A stretch of DNA of 64,000 bases from Algoriphagus yeomjeoni (lineage in GTDB: Bacteria > Bacteroidota > Bacteroidia > Cytophagales > Cyclobacteriaceae): NCBI RefSeq assembly GCF_003259505.1, contig NZ_QLLK01000001.1, positions 62,001 to 126,000 on the forward strand, given 5' to 3'. The position numbers and the translations under genes were made by a program. Each line of letters opens with the position of its first letter. Positions within the stretch are counted from its first letter, which is position 1. Below are positions 41,707-51,992 of the stretch, piece by piece. Under the pieces are notes generated by a model. It was not told the origin of the DNA and did not search any database. It saw only the letters and a list, made by a program, of their open reading frames with translations.

Positions 41707-42450
41707 TCAGGTTAGGCTAAGTCCATAAAACCAGGCAGAGAACGCTTTCCAAAACTCCAATTTATAGAAGGTGAACAAGGAAATATGGTAACAAAGCAAG
41801 AGTACTAAGACGATCAGGAAAACACCCTTTCTCTTGTGGACTCTCCAGTCCCAAATCGCCAGTGCTATCACTAGCACATCTGCCATAGCATAGCCATAAA
41901 AAGGAACAACGGGCATTCCTTCCATGGTAGGAGCATACTCGATAAGGCTTGGAATGTACTTGTATATTATCCGGTCGGTAATCGGAGTGAACAAAGGAAA
42001 AATAGTACAGACCATATACCTGGCATGCGTCAACCTATCCTTTCTGTAGATAATCCCCAAACTATAAATGATTACCAAAACGATAGTACCATTGATCATC
42101 AGCGCAGTAGAAAAGTAGGTGCCCAGATCAACTACATCACTTTTTCTGATTGTAGCGTGGATTAAAAGGAATGTGGACAAAATCAGTATCGGGAAAGTCA
42201 CATATGAAACCTTCCCTAGTAACCTGTGGATTACATACTTTTTTATCCTAATCAATAAGGCCTGCACAATCAAAAGCAATACCCATAAGGTCATGAATAT
42301 CCCATGGAAATGCATGTAAAAGGACATTTCCCTACCCAAAACAGAAAAGTAGCTACTCCAAAAAGCTAATAGAGCAAACGCAAAGAAGGCAATCAAATAG
42401 ATTGCACTTCTCTGATATAAAAACTCATTTAATTTGAGGGTCTTTCCCAC
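41707..42450 (-). CDS. Multi-pass membrane protein of unknown function (DUF2306-like)
   Basis: This 247-residue protein has about seven hydrophobic helices. Paired histidines in FYMHFHGIFMTLW and KYVIHRLLGKVSYV recall heme-coordinating or DUF2306/b561-like membrane proteins, but I cannot confirm the family. Its start lies 3 bases after the stop of the Tricorn-like protease gene on the same strand, so the two are likely co-transcribed. Confidence 0.75.
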   Translation of the reverse strand: MGKTLKLNEFLYQRSAIYLIAFFAFALLAFWSSYFSVLGREMSFYMHFHGIFMTLWVLLLIVQALLIRIKKYVIHRLLGKVSYVTFPILILSTFLLIHATIRKSDVVDLGTYFSTALMINGTIVLVIIYSLGIIYRKDRLTHARYMVCTIFPLFTPITDRIIYKYIPSLIEYAPTMEGMPVVPFYGYAMADVLVIALAIWDWRVHKRKGVFLIVLVLLLCYHISLFTFYKLEFWKAFSAWFYGLSLT

Positions 42451-42453
42451 ACG

Positions 42454-45400
42454 CTATAAATTATTTCCATTTTTAAAACTCTTGTCAGGATAAGCAGGAG
42501 CCTGTGGTACAGGTCTTGGATCAGCCTTGATCAAAGCCTTCAGGTGCTCGATTGCAGCTTCCAATTGAGCATCTTTTCCTTCGAAAGTCTCTTTAGGTAA
42601 ATTGATCACTTCAATATCCGGGATAAAGCCTACTCCTTCGATAAGCCATTCGCCCTCTTCGCCATAAACCCCATTCATAGGAGCTCGTGCAATTCCATTA
42701 TCAGTCAAAGTATTTGAGCCGGAAAGCCAAACTTCTCCTCCCCAAGTCCTAGCCCCTATCGCTTTACCCATACCCAGTCTTCGGAAGCCTTCTGCAAAAG
42801 CTTCACCATCTGAAGCAGTAAACTCATCCACCAACAAGACTAAATGACCACGGAAAGCATAAGGCATATTCCAATAGGGCTCTCCATTTCTGCTTTTCCA
42901 GTAGAAGAAAACCTCCCGCATCAATTTCTCCAAAATAAAGGAATCAATGTTACCTCCACGATTGTGACGCATATCGATGACCAAGCCATCTTTTTTGAAC
43001 TGAGGGTAAAAATCCCTGTACCACTGCCCAATATCTCCAGACGTCATGGCACGAAGGTGCACATAGCCCAATGCTCCATCCGACTTGGCCTCTGTCTCTA
43101 ATCTTCTGGTATATTCCCATTCGTTGTATCGAAGATTAGATTCTGCCTGTGAAGACATAGGCTTCAGGATCTGATCCGGTTTGGCTTTGCCATCTGCAGA
43201 AATCAAGGAAACACGAACCTGCTTGCCAGCCTTGTCCCTTAATAAATAATAGATATCTGGCACTTCCATCACTCCTACTCCATCAATAGTTGTGATGATG
43301 TCTCCTTCAGCTATCATCAGATCAGGATGAGAAAGTGGCGACATCTCATCAGGATAATCAGGGTCTGACAAATAGATATGATCAATAGAATACCCCTTCA
43401 ACTTATCGTTTCGACTAAGTTTTGCACCAAGCATCCCAAAACCGATATTGTCCTCCCCATCTCGAAGATCTCCACCTCTTACAGATGTGTGAAGTACAGA
43501 AAGTTCGCCCACCATTTCCCCGATCACATCAGAAAGCTCGGCACGAGTGGTAACCCGATCTACCAAAGGCAGGTATTTCTCATGCATCGCATCCCAATCG
43601 ACACCATGCATGCCTGCATCATAAAAATAGTCCCGTTCCATTCTCCATGCATCGGTAAAAATTTGCTTCCAATCTTCTTTTGGATCAATCGAATATTTTA
43701 CTCCGCTGATATCCACTTTGGTTTTGGATAGGTCAGAAACTGGAGAAGTACTCACCTCAACAACCGAAAACATGCTTCCATTCTGAACTAGAATGTATTT
43801 CCTATTGAGAGAAACCGTATAGTTTCTGACATTATCGATAAAGGTTTTTGGCTCTGGCTTATTGGAAATTGGTACCATCATCAATGGTGCTTTCTCATTA
43901 CTACCTCCGCCTCCACCATAAAACACTCCCATTCCAGGGCCTATTTCATGGAAATATAGTGCTTTGTCAGTCACAATTAGATTGGTATAATTCCCTGCAG
44001 GAACTGGCACTTCACGAAGCCTGGTTTGAATTCCATTTTCTTCGATAGTTACGGTCACCTTTTCGGCTGCTTTTTCTGCCTCTTTTTGCAATTCATTGTT
44101 GAAAAAGAATGGTGAAACAAGACCATCCTTTAAACCGATTTGATAGATTTTCATCTGCTTTTCCCAGAATGGTTCCGGCTGACGCGTTCCCCATGGGCTT
44201 CCTATTGCAGATTGGAAATTACGATCTGAGAGAAAATATAACCAATTGCCATCTGTGCTCCACTGTGGGCTAAGGCTATTTGCCCGGTCAGAGGTCATAG
44301 CGATTCGCTTCTTGCTATCTATATTGAATGCATGGATTTGGGAAAAAGTATTGCTTGCTGCCTGAGCATAAGCGAGCCATTTGCCATCAGGAGACCAAGA
44401 CATACTCGAAGTAATATCTTCATCCGAATCTGTCACTTTTGTTTGAGCTCCAGTGGCTCTATCCATTATCCAGATCGTATTATTCAGATCCCGGAAGGCA
44501 ATCATTGATCCGTCTGGCGAAGGAAGCATATCAAATTTCAGGGTAGTTCCATTCTTGGAAACTTGCTTTCCCTGATCCATTCCCATGCTATTGTATTCGT
44601 GAATTTCAAATTCTGAAGTTTCGTCTGAAAAGCTTAAAATCGATTTTCCGTCAGGGGAGAAAATAGCATCCCGGTAGCGCACCCCTTCTTTTCGACTGAG
44701 TCGAACAGTTCTGCCATCTTTCACAGGAATAGAGAATACCCGTCCACGAGTCGTCATTACTACTCGTTCGCCATCATTGGACACAGCCATGTTACTGAGA
44801 TAGGACATGGGATTATCTACCCATTTTTCACGAAGCTGATCGAAATCTGAGATAAGCTGAATGGCTAGGGTTTTTGCTGTTCCTGCACTCAAATCCATCA
44901 ATTTCAAATCTGCTCCAACTCGATAAACTAATTGATTCCCAGAAATCGAAAACTCCCGTACATCGAAGGTAGGTTCTTTGGTGAGTTGGGTAAGTGAACC
45001 CCCGTTCTCATCCATGCTCCACACATTCACTATTCCATCTCGGGAGGAGAGAAAATATACTTTTCCTTGATGCGGCAATGGATGATGATCCTCGCCATTG
45101 TAATCTTTGGTCAATTTTACTGCTTCGGCAGCTCCTTCAGTGTACTTCCAAAGCTGTCGGGCAGTGCCCCCTTCGTACCGCTTTGTGACGTTATTGTGGA
45201 ATGTCGGTCGTACAAAAAAGTAAGTCGAGCCATCCGCGGAAAAGCTTCCTTCTGCTGCCATTTCCAGCGGGAGAAGTTGCTTTGCACCGTTGGAAACATC
45301 GACCGTTACCGTGTTGAGTTTTGGTAAGGTTGAATATTGATTGGTGACGTAAGCAATTTCAGTCGCAGATTTCCAAGCCGTAGGAACTGAAGAAGATGGT

Positions 45401-45711
45401 TCATAAGTCAATCGCTTAGGGAGTCCACCGCCAATCGGCATGACATAGACTTCAGTTGGTCCTTCATAACTGGCAGCATAAGCCACCCATTTCCCATCTG
45501 GGGAAATCTTAGGGTCAGACTCATCTCCTTGATGTGAGGTCAATCGGACGGCATCTCCTCCTGCTACAGGCACTCTCCAGATATCACCTTCAGCGACGAA
45601 TACGAGTTGATCGCCTTTAAGATCTGGATGCATAAAATAGCCTCGAGCTGTTTGAGCGAAGGAAAAGTTGCAGATAATTAGGAGGAAAAGCGAAAGAAAG
45701 AATTTTGACAT
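42454..45711 (-). CDS. Tricorn-like secreted S41 protease
   Basis: This 1085-residue protein has a signal peptide (1-19, ending FSFA). Two WD40/TolB-like beta-propeller regions follow (repeated DPKISPDGKWVAYAAS-type blades), then a C1/PDZ segment and an S41 tail-specific protease core. The catalytic serine is S967 in EFTASDGEAF and the likely histidine H741 in SVLHTSVRGG. The order and spacing match Tricorn core protease homologues. It is expected to degrade peptides in the periplasm or at the surface. Confidence 0.93.
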   Translation of the reverse strand: MSKFFLSLFLLIICNFSFAQTARGYFMHPDLKGDQLVFVAEGDIWRVPVAGGDAVRLTSHQGDESDPKISPDGKWVAYAASYEGPTEVYVMPIGGGLPKRLTYEPSSSVPTAWKSATEIAYVTNQYSTLPKLNTVTVDVSNGAKQLLPLEMAAEGSFSADGSTYFFVRPTFHNNVTKRYEGGTARQLWKYTEGAAEAVKLTKDYNGEDHHPLPHQGKVYFLSSRDGIVNVWSMDENGGSLTQLTKEPTFDVREFSISGNQLVYRVGADLKLMDLSAGTAKTLAIQLISDFDQLREKWVDNPMSYLSNMAVSNDGERVVMTTRGRVFSIPVKDGRTVRLSRKEGVRYRDAIFSPDGKSILSFSDETSEFEIHEYNSMGMDQGKQVSKNGTTLKFDMLPSPDGSMIAFRDLNNTIWIMDRATGAQTKVTDSDEDITSSMSWSPDGKWLAYAQAASNTFSQIHAFNIDSKKRIAMTSDRANSLSPQWSTDGNWLYFLSDRNFQSAIGSPWGTRQPEPFWEKQMKIYQIGLKDGLVSPFFFNNELQKEAEKAAEKVTVTIEENGIQTRLREVPVPAGNYTNLIVTDKALYFHEIGPGMGVFYGGGGGSNEKAPLMMVPISNKPEPKTFIDNVRNYTVSLNRKYILVQNGSMFSVVEVSTSPVSDLSKTKVDISGVKYSIDPKEDWKQIFTDAWRMERDYFYDAGMHGVDWDAMHEKYLPLVDRVTTRAELSDVIGEMVGELSVLHTSVRGGDLRDGEDNIGFGMLGAKLSRNDKLKGYSIDHIYLSDPDYPDEMSPLSHPDLMIAEGDIITTIDGVGVMEVPDIYYLLRDKAGKQVRVSLISADGKAKPDQILKPMSSQAESNLRYNEWEYTRRLETEAKSDGALGYVHLRAMTSGDIGQWYRDFYPQFKKDGLVIDMRHNRGGNIDSFILEKLMREVFFYWKSRNGEPYWNMPYAFRGHLVLLVDEFTASDGEAFAEGFRRLGMGKAIGARTWGGEVWLSGSNTLTDNGIARAPMNGVYGEEGEWLIEGVGFIPDIEVINLPKETFEGKDAQLEAAIEHLKALIKADPRPVPQAPAYPDKSFKNGNNL

Positions 45712-45939
45712 AGCTTCTAGATTTAGGGGAAAGAACTCAATCTAATTCATCTAAAAGAAATCTCAATGCCTTTGGTATAATATTCAACTTCAACTCAATA
45801 CTAACTATCAAGGAGTGATGCTTGAAATAAAAGAAATATAAAAAATCTGAGGGAGATATACTTTATCTAAGTTCATTCCAGTATTTTGACAATACCAAAC
45901 ATGATTATTCAAGATTATAGCAAATTTCAATTTTTTGAA

Positions 45940-46986
45940 ATGATCTCTTTGTTCCGAAAAATCCGTCAAAAACTCCTCACCGAAAATCGAGTCACTCGGT
46001 ATTTAGTCTATGCCGTGGGGGAAATCTTTTTAGTGGTTATTGGGATTTTAATAGCCCTGCAAGTCAATAATTGGAACGAGGAAAGAAAAAGAAACTCCAA
46101 TTTTTTAGCAACAATAGAACAGATTTACAATGGCTTGGAATTGGAATCACAAGAACTTGATTATGTCATTCAAAACCTGACTCAACAACAGGACCTTGCC
46201 GCCATTCTTTTCAATAATCCTGATTCGATTTCGATGGAAGAAGTATTAGGGACTCTTTTCTATTTGGAGACAGACCCAAAAGATTTTCATTCCTCGATAG
46301 GTTTCCATTTTCAACGATTAATAGTTAATCCAGAGGACAATAATGAAAACTTGTTAGCTAGAAAATTAACAAATTATTTAGGTCGATCTGACTTAGTATT
46401 CCGAAAAAGCGAAAAACCTATCTCCGCAATTTTGACTAAAGAAGGTTTTGCTTCTATATCGCCCAGTTTTGGTTATTCTCTTTTTATGGGTCTATTCAAT
46501 CTAACAGGAAATTTTCAACCGGAAGAGTTCCTGAAAGCCAAAGACTTAGTTTCTACTCAAGAAATGCGGACTGCCCTTGTACAAATAGCTCAAGCAAAAG
46601 AATTCCAAAAAACTGAAATGTCCCAACTTTTAGACTTGGGAAAAAACGGAATGAAACAAATAAAAGAAAGCTATCCTGACATCCGGCTTTTATATGAAAA
46701 CATTGGAATCATTGGTGAAGGAACCAGCTTTGGCGATTGGTCCAATGATACACCTTTGAAACTTGTTGATAGAGATAAATCCATCTGGGAAGGAGTTGTA
46801 ACCTTAAAAGGCGGACCGCTGAAAATCAGGGAAAATGAAAGTTGGATAGTTAATTGGGGAGGAAGCTCTTTTCCAAAAGGTAATTTGGAATGGTTCGGAC
46901 AAGATATACAAAGTGTAGCCGGGGAATACCGATTGGTGATAGATATGACTTTGAAAACCTATGAATTTTTCCCTATTTCAAAATGA
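45940..46986 (+). CDS. DUF6090 family membrane protein, copy 1
   Basis: This 348-residue protein has the family N-terminus MISLFRKIRQKLL, then one transmembrane helix (about 22-42, YLVYAVGEIFLVVIGILIAL) and QVNNWNE. A large helical and beta domain follows, probably outside the cytoplasm. The frame runs further up to ATG 45901 and TTG 45886. The shared start with copy 2 supports ATG 45940. The C-terminal part has a strand-rich region not seen in copy 2. It overlaps copy 2 by 4 bases (ATGA). The function is unknown. Confidence 0.8.
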   Translation: MISLFRKIRQKLLTENRVTRYLVYAVGEIFLVVIGILIALQVNNWNEERKRNSNFLATIEQIYNGLELESQELDYVIQNLTQQQDLAAILFNNPDSISMEEVLGTLFYLETDPKDFHSSIGFHFQRLIVNPEDNNENLLARKLTNYLGRSDLVFRKSEKPISAILTKEGFASISPSFGYSLFMGLFNLTGNFQPEEFLKAKDLVSTQEMRTALVQIAQAKEFQKTEMSQLLDLGKNGMKQIKESYPDIRLLYENIGIIGEGTSFGDWSNDTPLKLVDRDKSIWEGVVTLKGGPLKIRENESWIVNWGGSSFPKGNLEWFGQDIQSVAGEYRLVIDMTLKTYEFFPISK

Positions 46987-47756
46987 TCTCATTATTCCGT
47001 AAAATCCGCCAAAAACTGCTTCAGCAAAATCAAGTCACTCGCTACCTAATTTATGCTTTAGGAGAAATTATCTTAGTTGTGATAGGAATTCTGATTGCTC
47101 TTCAGGTAAATAATTGGAATGAGAATCGTAAAAACCAGAATACCGAACAGGTCTTATTGAAGGCGCTTTTACAGGAGTTTGAGTCGAATCTGGAAATTCT
47201 CGATCAGGCTATTACATTAAATGATTCCAATATCGCTAGAGGCCTGAAATTAGGCGAATTAACAGGTCCATCTCTACCAGATGGAATTGGTGAGAAAGAT
47301 CTCTCGGAACTGATGGTGGGCGTGTTTAAAAGTGAACCGCGATTTTTCCCTAACCAGGGAACTATTGAAGAAATCATCAACACTGGAAGACTCACCATAT
47401 TTTCTGACCTAGCGCTTCGCAAAGCCATTTCGGCATGGAAAGCAGATTTAGATTTGGTGAAAAATCAGGAAGAATATGTTGTGAAAAGAAGAGATTTAGC
47501 GCACGAATTCTTTCTAAAAAATGGAAATTTCAGAAGGCATTTAGATTTGATAGAGGAAGGTTTAATCAAAGTGCCACCCAGTAGATTCCCTGATAATGAC
47601 TTCAAATTTCTGGAAAATCAAGAATTTGAAAGTCAGCTTTTCCTTTTTTTAACAGCCTCAGAAAATCTAAACCAAAACTATTATTTTCCATTAAGAGACA
47701 AGATCCAATCTCTAATCCAGCAAGTAAAGGATGAGTTAAACTCCAATCCTGATTAA
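46983..47756 (+). CDS. DUF6090 family membrane protein, copy 2
   Basis: This 257-residue paralogue of the preceding gene has the same MISLFRKIRQKLL start, a TM helix at about 22-42 and QVNNWNE. The rest is mostly helical and ends without the strand-rich extension of copy 1. The pair looks like an old tandem duplication that diverged outside the first 50 residues. It is translationally coupled to copy 1. The gap to the following kinase gene is 348 bases, so a shared operon with it is uncertain. Confidence 0.85.
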   Translation: MISLFRKIRQKLLQQNQVTRYLIYALGEIILVVIGILIALQVNNWNENRKNQNTEQVLLKALLQEFESNLEILDQAITLNDSNIARGLKLGELTGPSLPDGIGEKDLSELMVGVFKSEPRFFPNQGTIEEIINTGRLTIFSDLALRKAISAWKADLDLVKNQEEYVVKRRDLAHEFFLKNGNFRRHLDLIEEGLIKVPPSRFPDNDFKFLENQEFESQLFLFLTASENLNQNYYFPLRDKIQSLIQQVKDELNSNPD

Positions 47757-48104
47757 CCTTGGATAAAAAATAGCATCTAATTTTCTCTCACAGTGCAGCT
47801 AGTTATAAACATCATTTTTATGGGGATAAGATTGAAAAAATCCAATTTTTTATAACGAATTCGATTGATTTCTCTTCGTAATCACTTATTTTCAAATAAT
47901 TAAGTGATAAACTCGAATTGTAATATTTTTAGTAGATATGCAAGTTTTAGCAGATTCATCATCCCATTATTTTTCTGTTGAGATTCAATCTTCGCCTTTC
48001 AATCTAAGACTTCACAAGCAGTTTTTCATTTCCATTCAACACCCAACTTGAGAGTACCTAAATATTAAATAAAGTCGTCTTCCCTCCTATAAATTTTTAA
48101 TTAG
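47757..48104. other. AT-rich intergenic leader of the kinase operon
   Basis: No coding frame of note. An inverted repeat (ATCACTTA at 47881-47888 with TAAGTGAT at 47901-47908) and a 7-bp A/T hairpin near 47836 are present. These could be an operator and a weak terminator, but neither is certain. No clear TAnnTTTG element is seen. Confidence 0.5.
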
Positions 48105-51100
48105 ATGAAGTATTCAATAAAAAGATCAATCGTAAGCAGGAGTATAATTTTTACACTTTCCATTTTTGTTCTAGTGGCTTTTGACTTACAAGCCCAAGAA
48201 ATCCAGCTGGAAACCATCTCAATCTCAAATGGTCTCGCGTCACCACAGGTCATGGATGTGATGCAGGACAGCTATGGGTTAATTTGGTTAGCCACTGGAA
48301 ATGGGGTGCAGCGCTACGATGGCTACTCTTGGAAGACGTTTCGTAACACCATCGGAAACCCTAACACCCTTCAAAACAATGTGACATTTGATATCGAGGA
48401 AGATCAAAACCATGATTTATGGATCGCAAGCGATAAGGGCGTCACAAAGTATGACCGATCAACCAACACCTTTTATAATTATGATTTTGAGGGAATATTT
48501 GATTTAGCACTTGGGTCCGGAAGAACTTTCAACATCCTAGCGGATTCCCAGGGCCGAATATGGGCAACCACCGCGGCTAAAGAAATTGTTCTTTTTGTGC
48601 CAGAGAGTGAAACTTGGGTCTTAGCACCTTATGAGCATTTGGATGGGAAAAAAGGAGAGCGATCTGGAATCTCTTTTCCCATAATTGAAGATAAAGACGG
48701 TGGGATCTGGGCTGGTTCCTCAAGCTATGGTTTACTGCATTTTCCTAAAGGAGGAGCTGGGTTTAAACCTATAGAATTTGACCAATTTGTTGATTTTAAT
48801 TCTACTATAAATGGTATTTCAGGACTTTATTTTGATAAAGACGGGATTCTCTGGATCACCAGCAGACTGGAGGTTCATAAATATAACCTAAAGACCAAAG
48901 AGCTAAGAATGCTCGCTGAGTACGACTATTCACTCGAAGATATATACAGCTCGCTGAATTCTATCAAAGAAGATCGGGATGGTAATATTTGGGTTTTAAA
49001 TAATTTCAGAGGGGTATTGAAGTTTGAAGGGAATACAGATTCTTTTCAGGAGGTTCTTATTCCTGGCAATAGAAAAATCAATTCCGGGGGATGGACTCAT
49101 CGCTTTACCCACATGCTGATTGATTCCAGTGGGATCATCTGGTTTGGCTCTCTGAGTAATGGACTTTTCAAATACGATCCTATTAACAAACCTTTCAAGT
49201 ATTACAGCAACCAACCGGAAGATCCTAATTCAATAAGTCCAGGGGGCATTTATGGACTGTATGCTTCCACCATCAACCCTGGAAAAGTATTCATCGGGAC
49301 ACGTGGCCATGGCATTAATGTTTTTGACAGTTCTGATAAATCAATTACAAAAGTAAATTTTTCTTCAGAAAGAGATATGTTCGGAGGGTCTGCGCGATCC
49401 ATCTACGAGCAAAATGATGGTACGATTTGGGTGGGAACTTGGGGTGATGGCTTGATTAAAATGGATAAAGATTACAATGAAATCAAGCGCTATAAAAATG
49501 ATCCAGAGGATAAAAACAGCCTTATCAATAATCAAGTCAGAGTCATCCGAGAAGACAGAACTGGTAAATTATGGATCGGTACCAACGGGGGTTTAGAGGT
49601 TTTTGACCCGAAAACAGAAACATATAAGGAGGTGGTAAGCCAATATGCCAAAAGCTATTCTGAGGAGATTATTACTAAGGTGAAAGGTTGGCTTGAAAAG
49701 GAGGAAGCAATAGCCATCATCGATAATGTTACAGAAAATAAAGAGCTCACCAAAGAATTCGAAATCACAGAAAAAGCCACCTATTTTTTAGCCACGGTAG
49801 GTGAAGGAGATCTAGCGAGCATGGCAGATTTTGGATGGCTGAGAAACCCCTCCGGCGAGACTATTGCGGGAATGGAATCATTTGGAGACAGCTATTTTGC
49901 TGGAGGTGCACCTAAAAACCGAATGATAATTACCCAACTTGAACTTTCCCCGGGTACGTATTCTTTGCGATATTCTTCCGATGATAGCCACCATTACAAC
50001 AGTTGGAATGCTCCTGAACCCGAGTTCCTTCCGCTCTATGGAATTGCTATTTTCAAACAGGAAAACCAAGCGGAAAGCCAAGCTAAAGTGGTGAATATCA
50101 ATGAACAAAATGCTGAAATAATAATTCAGGATCCAAATATTTCTGACATTGAAATAGGTAAGAAATATATTTGGATAGCGAGCCTGAATGCCGGACTGAC
50201 GCAAATAGATCCTGAAACAAATTCGGTTAAATACTACACTAGTGATCCTCTTGACCCTGCCACCTTGAGCAGCATACAAGTGAATGACGTGTTTGAAGAT
50301 GAAAATGGACTAATCTGGATGGCAACATATGGTGGCATCAATGTCCTGGACCCTAACACTGGACAAATCTCTAGATACACCGAAGAAGATGGATTGCCGA
50401 CTAACTTTTTAGAGACTATTCTTCCTGGAGAAAATGGGGAAATGTGGCTTTCATCACGTAATGGATTGATCCAAATGATCCGGAATGAATCACTGAATAA
50501 AGTAACCTTTATCAATTACAATGAAGACGATGGAATCGGAGGAGATGTATTCATATCGCTAGCTGCTGAAAAAACCCCGAATGGTGATTTTTATTTTGGA
50601 GGAGATCATGGCCTGACTACATTTTCTACCATCGCCTCAAATAAAGTCCCGCCATCTGTGATCATCTCAAATCTTTCGATTTCCAACCGGTCAATCTACG
50701 ATATGACTACGGACTCTCCGCTGGACGAAGATTTACTTTCCACCAAAGCCATCACACTCAGGTACGATCAGAATGATTTGAGCTTTGAATTCGCAGCTCT
50801 GCACTATGCAAATCCTTCCAAAAATCAGTATGCTCACATGATGGAAGGACTGGATGAAGATTGGGTTTATGACAACAGAAACTTTGCTTCTTATACCAAT
50901 CTCGAACCTGGTACCTACACCTTCAAAGTGATTGCTTCAAATGCCTATGGAGTTTGGAACGAAGAGGGCACCTCACTTCTAGTCACTATTCTGCCTCCTT
51001 GGTGGAAAACCTGGTGGGCATATACGCTTTACCTAGTGGGACTTGGGCTAGTAATTTTCGTAGCCTACTCTGAGTTGAAAAGAAGAATTAGAGTGAAGGA

Positions 51101-51992
51101 AAGAGCGCAAAGTCTAGAGCGGGAAGTGGCCCAATCCAAAGAAATAGAGAAAGCATACACCAAGTTGAAAGCTACCCAATCGCAACTGATCCAATCAGAA
51201 AAGATGGCTTCACTCGGTGAGCTTACCGCAGGAATCGCCCATGAAATTCAGAATCCACTCAATTTTGTCAATAACTTCTCCGAAGTCAGTGTCGAATTGA
51301 TCGATGAGATGCAAGAGGAATTAGCACAGGGAAACACTGAGGTCGCAATTGAGATTTCAAACGACCTGAAGGAAAACCTGGGTAAAATCAACCACCATGG
51401 GAAGCGAGCTGACTCCATAGTGAAGGGAATGTTGGAGCACAGCAGAACCAACGTGCGAGATGTGCAGCCTACCAATCTCAATGCACTTGCAGATGAGTTT
51501 TTGCGCCTAAGCTACCACGGATTAAGGGCAAAAGACAAAAATTTTAATGCTGACTTCTCAACGGAATTAGCCCCAAGCCTACCTAAAGTGGATGTGGTAA
51601 GTCAGGATATCGGAAGAGTAATTCTGAACCTGATAAATAACGCCTTCTATGCGGTAGATAGTAGGTCCAAGGACCTAAAAAGCAAGGGCGATGATCTGGG
51701 AGATTATCAACCAAAAGTAATTGTACGGTCTAGATTAGTTGACTTGGCTGGGATTTCTAGTGGAGTGGAAATCTCTGTGGAAGATAATGGAGAAGGAATT
51801 CCTAAAGCTATCAAGGACAAAATCTTCCAGCCATTCTTTACAACCAAACCTACTGGTAGTGGAACTGGACTTGGTTTGTCTATGAGTTACGATATCATCA
51901 AGGCTCATGGTGGCGACTTACGGGTTAAAAGTGTTGAGGGTGAAGGCACCGAGATGATCATTTTTTTACCGATCAAAGAACAATTAGTATGA
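48105..51992 (+). CDS. Beta-propeller/Y_Y_Y membrane sensor histidine kinase with an inserted domain
   Basis: This is a 1295-residue protein with a signal-anchor region (1-31). Two-component regulator propeller blades follow ([23 protein letters not shown] and further WLAT/WIGT/DRDGNIW blades) and run from about 35 to 870. They are interrupted at about 512-682 by a beta-rich domain not typical of propellers. A Y_Y_Y domain (about 890-960), a TM helix (970-992), a coiled coil, a HisKA region with H1046 in GIAHEIQNP, and HATPase ([18 protein letters not shown]) complete it. Unlike classical HTCS it has no receiver or AraC domain. It overlaps the next gene by 4 bases. Confidence 0.92.
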   Translation: MKYSIKRSIVSRSIIFTLSIFVLVAFDLQAQEIQLETISISNGLASPQVMDVMQDSYGLIWLATGNGVQRYDGYSWKTFRNTIGNPNTLQNNVTFDIEEDQNHDLWIASDKGVTKYDRSTNTFYNYDFEGIFDLALGSGRTFNILADSQGRIWATTAAKEIVLFVPESETWVLAPYEHLDGKKGERSGISFPIIEDKDGGIWAGSSSYGLLHFPKGGAGFKPIEFDQFVDFNSTINGISGLYFDKDGILWITSRLEVHKYNLKTKELRMLAEYDYSLEDIYSSLNSIKEDRDGNIWVLNNFRGVLKFEGNTDSFQEVLIPGNRKINSGGWTHRFTHMLIDSSGIIWFGSLSNGLFKYDPINKPFKYYSNQPEDPNSISPGGIYGLYASTINPGKVFIGTRGHGINVFDSSDKSITKVNFSSERDMFGGSARSIYEQNDGTIWVGTWGDGLIKMDKDYNEIKRYKNDPEDKNSLINNQVRVIREDRTGKLWIGTNGGLEVFDPKTETYKEVVSQYAKSYSEEIITKVKGWLEKEEAIAIIDNVTENKELTKEFEITEKATYFLATVGEGDLASMADFGWLRNPSGETIAGMESFGDSYFAGGAPKNRMIITQLELSPGTYSLRYSSDDSHHYNSWNAPEPEFLPLYGIAIFKQENQAESQAKVVNINEQNAEIIIQDPNISDIEIGKKYIWIASLNAGLTQIDPETNSVKYYTSDPLDPATLSSIQVNDVFEDENGLIWMATYGGINVLDPNTGQISRYTEEDGLPTNFLETILPGENGEMWLSSRNGLIQMIRNESLNKVTFINYNEDDGIGGDVFISLAAEKTPNGDFYFGGDHGLTTFSTIASNKVPPSVIISNLSISNRSIYDMTTDSPLDEDLLSTKAITLRYDQNDLSFEFAALHYANPSKNQYAHMMEGLDEDWVYDNRNFASYTNLEPGTYTFKVIASNAYGVWNEEGTSLLVTILPPWWKTWWAYTLYLVGLGLVIFVAYSELKRRIRVKERAQSLEREVAQSKEIEKAYTKLKATQSQLIQSEKMASLGELTAGIAHEIQNPLNFVNNFSEVSVELIDEMQEELAQGNTEVAIEISNDLKENLGKINHHGKRADSIVKGMLEHSRTNVRDVQPTNLNALADEFLRLSYHGLRAKDKNFNADFSTELAPSLPKVDVVSQDIGRVILNLINNAFYAVDSRSKDLKSKGDDLGDYQPKVIVRSRLVDLAGISSGVEISVEDNGEGIPKAIKDKIFQPFFTTKPTGSGTGLGLSMSYDIIKAHGGDLRVKSVEGEGTEMIIFLPIKEQLV

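Noticed and set aside
43378..43731. Reading frame antisense to the Tricorn-like protease
   Set aside because: It lies fully within a strongly supported gene, and its residue pattern is that of a shadow frame.
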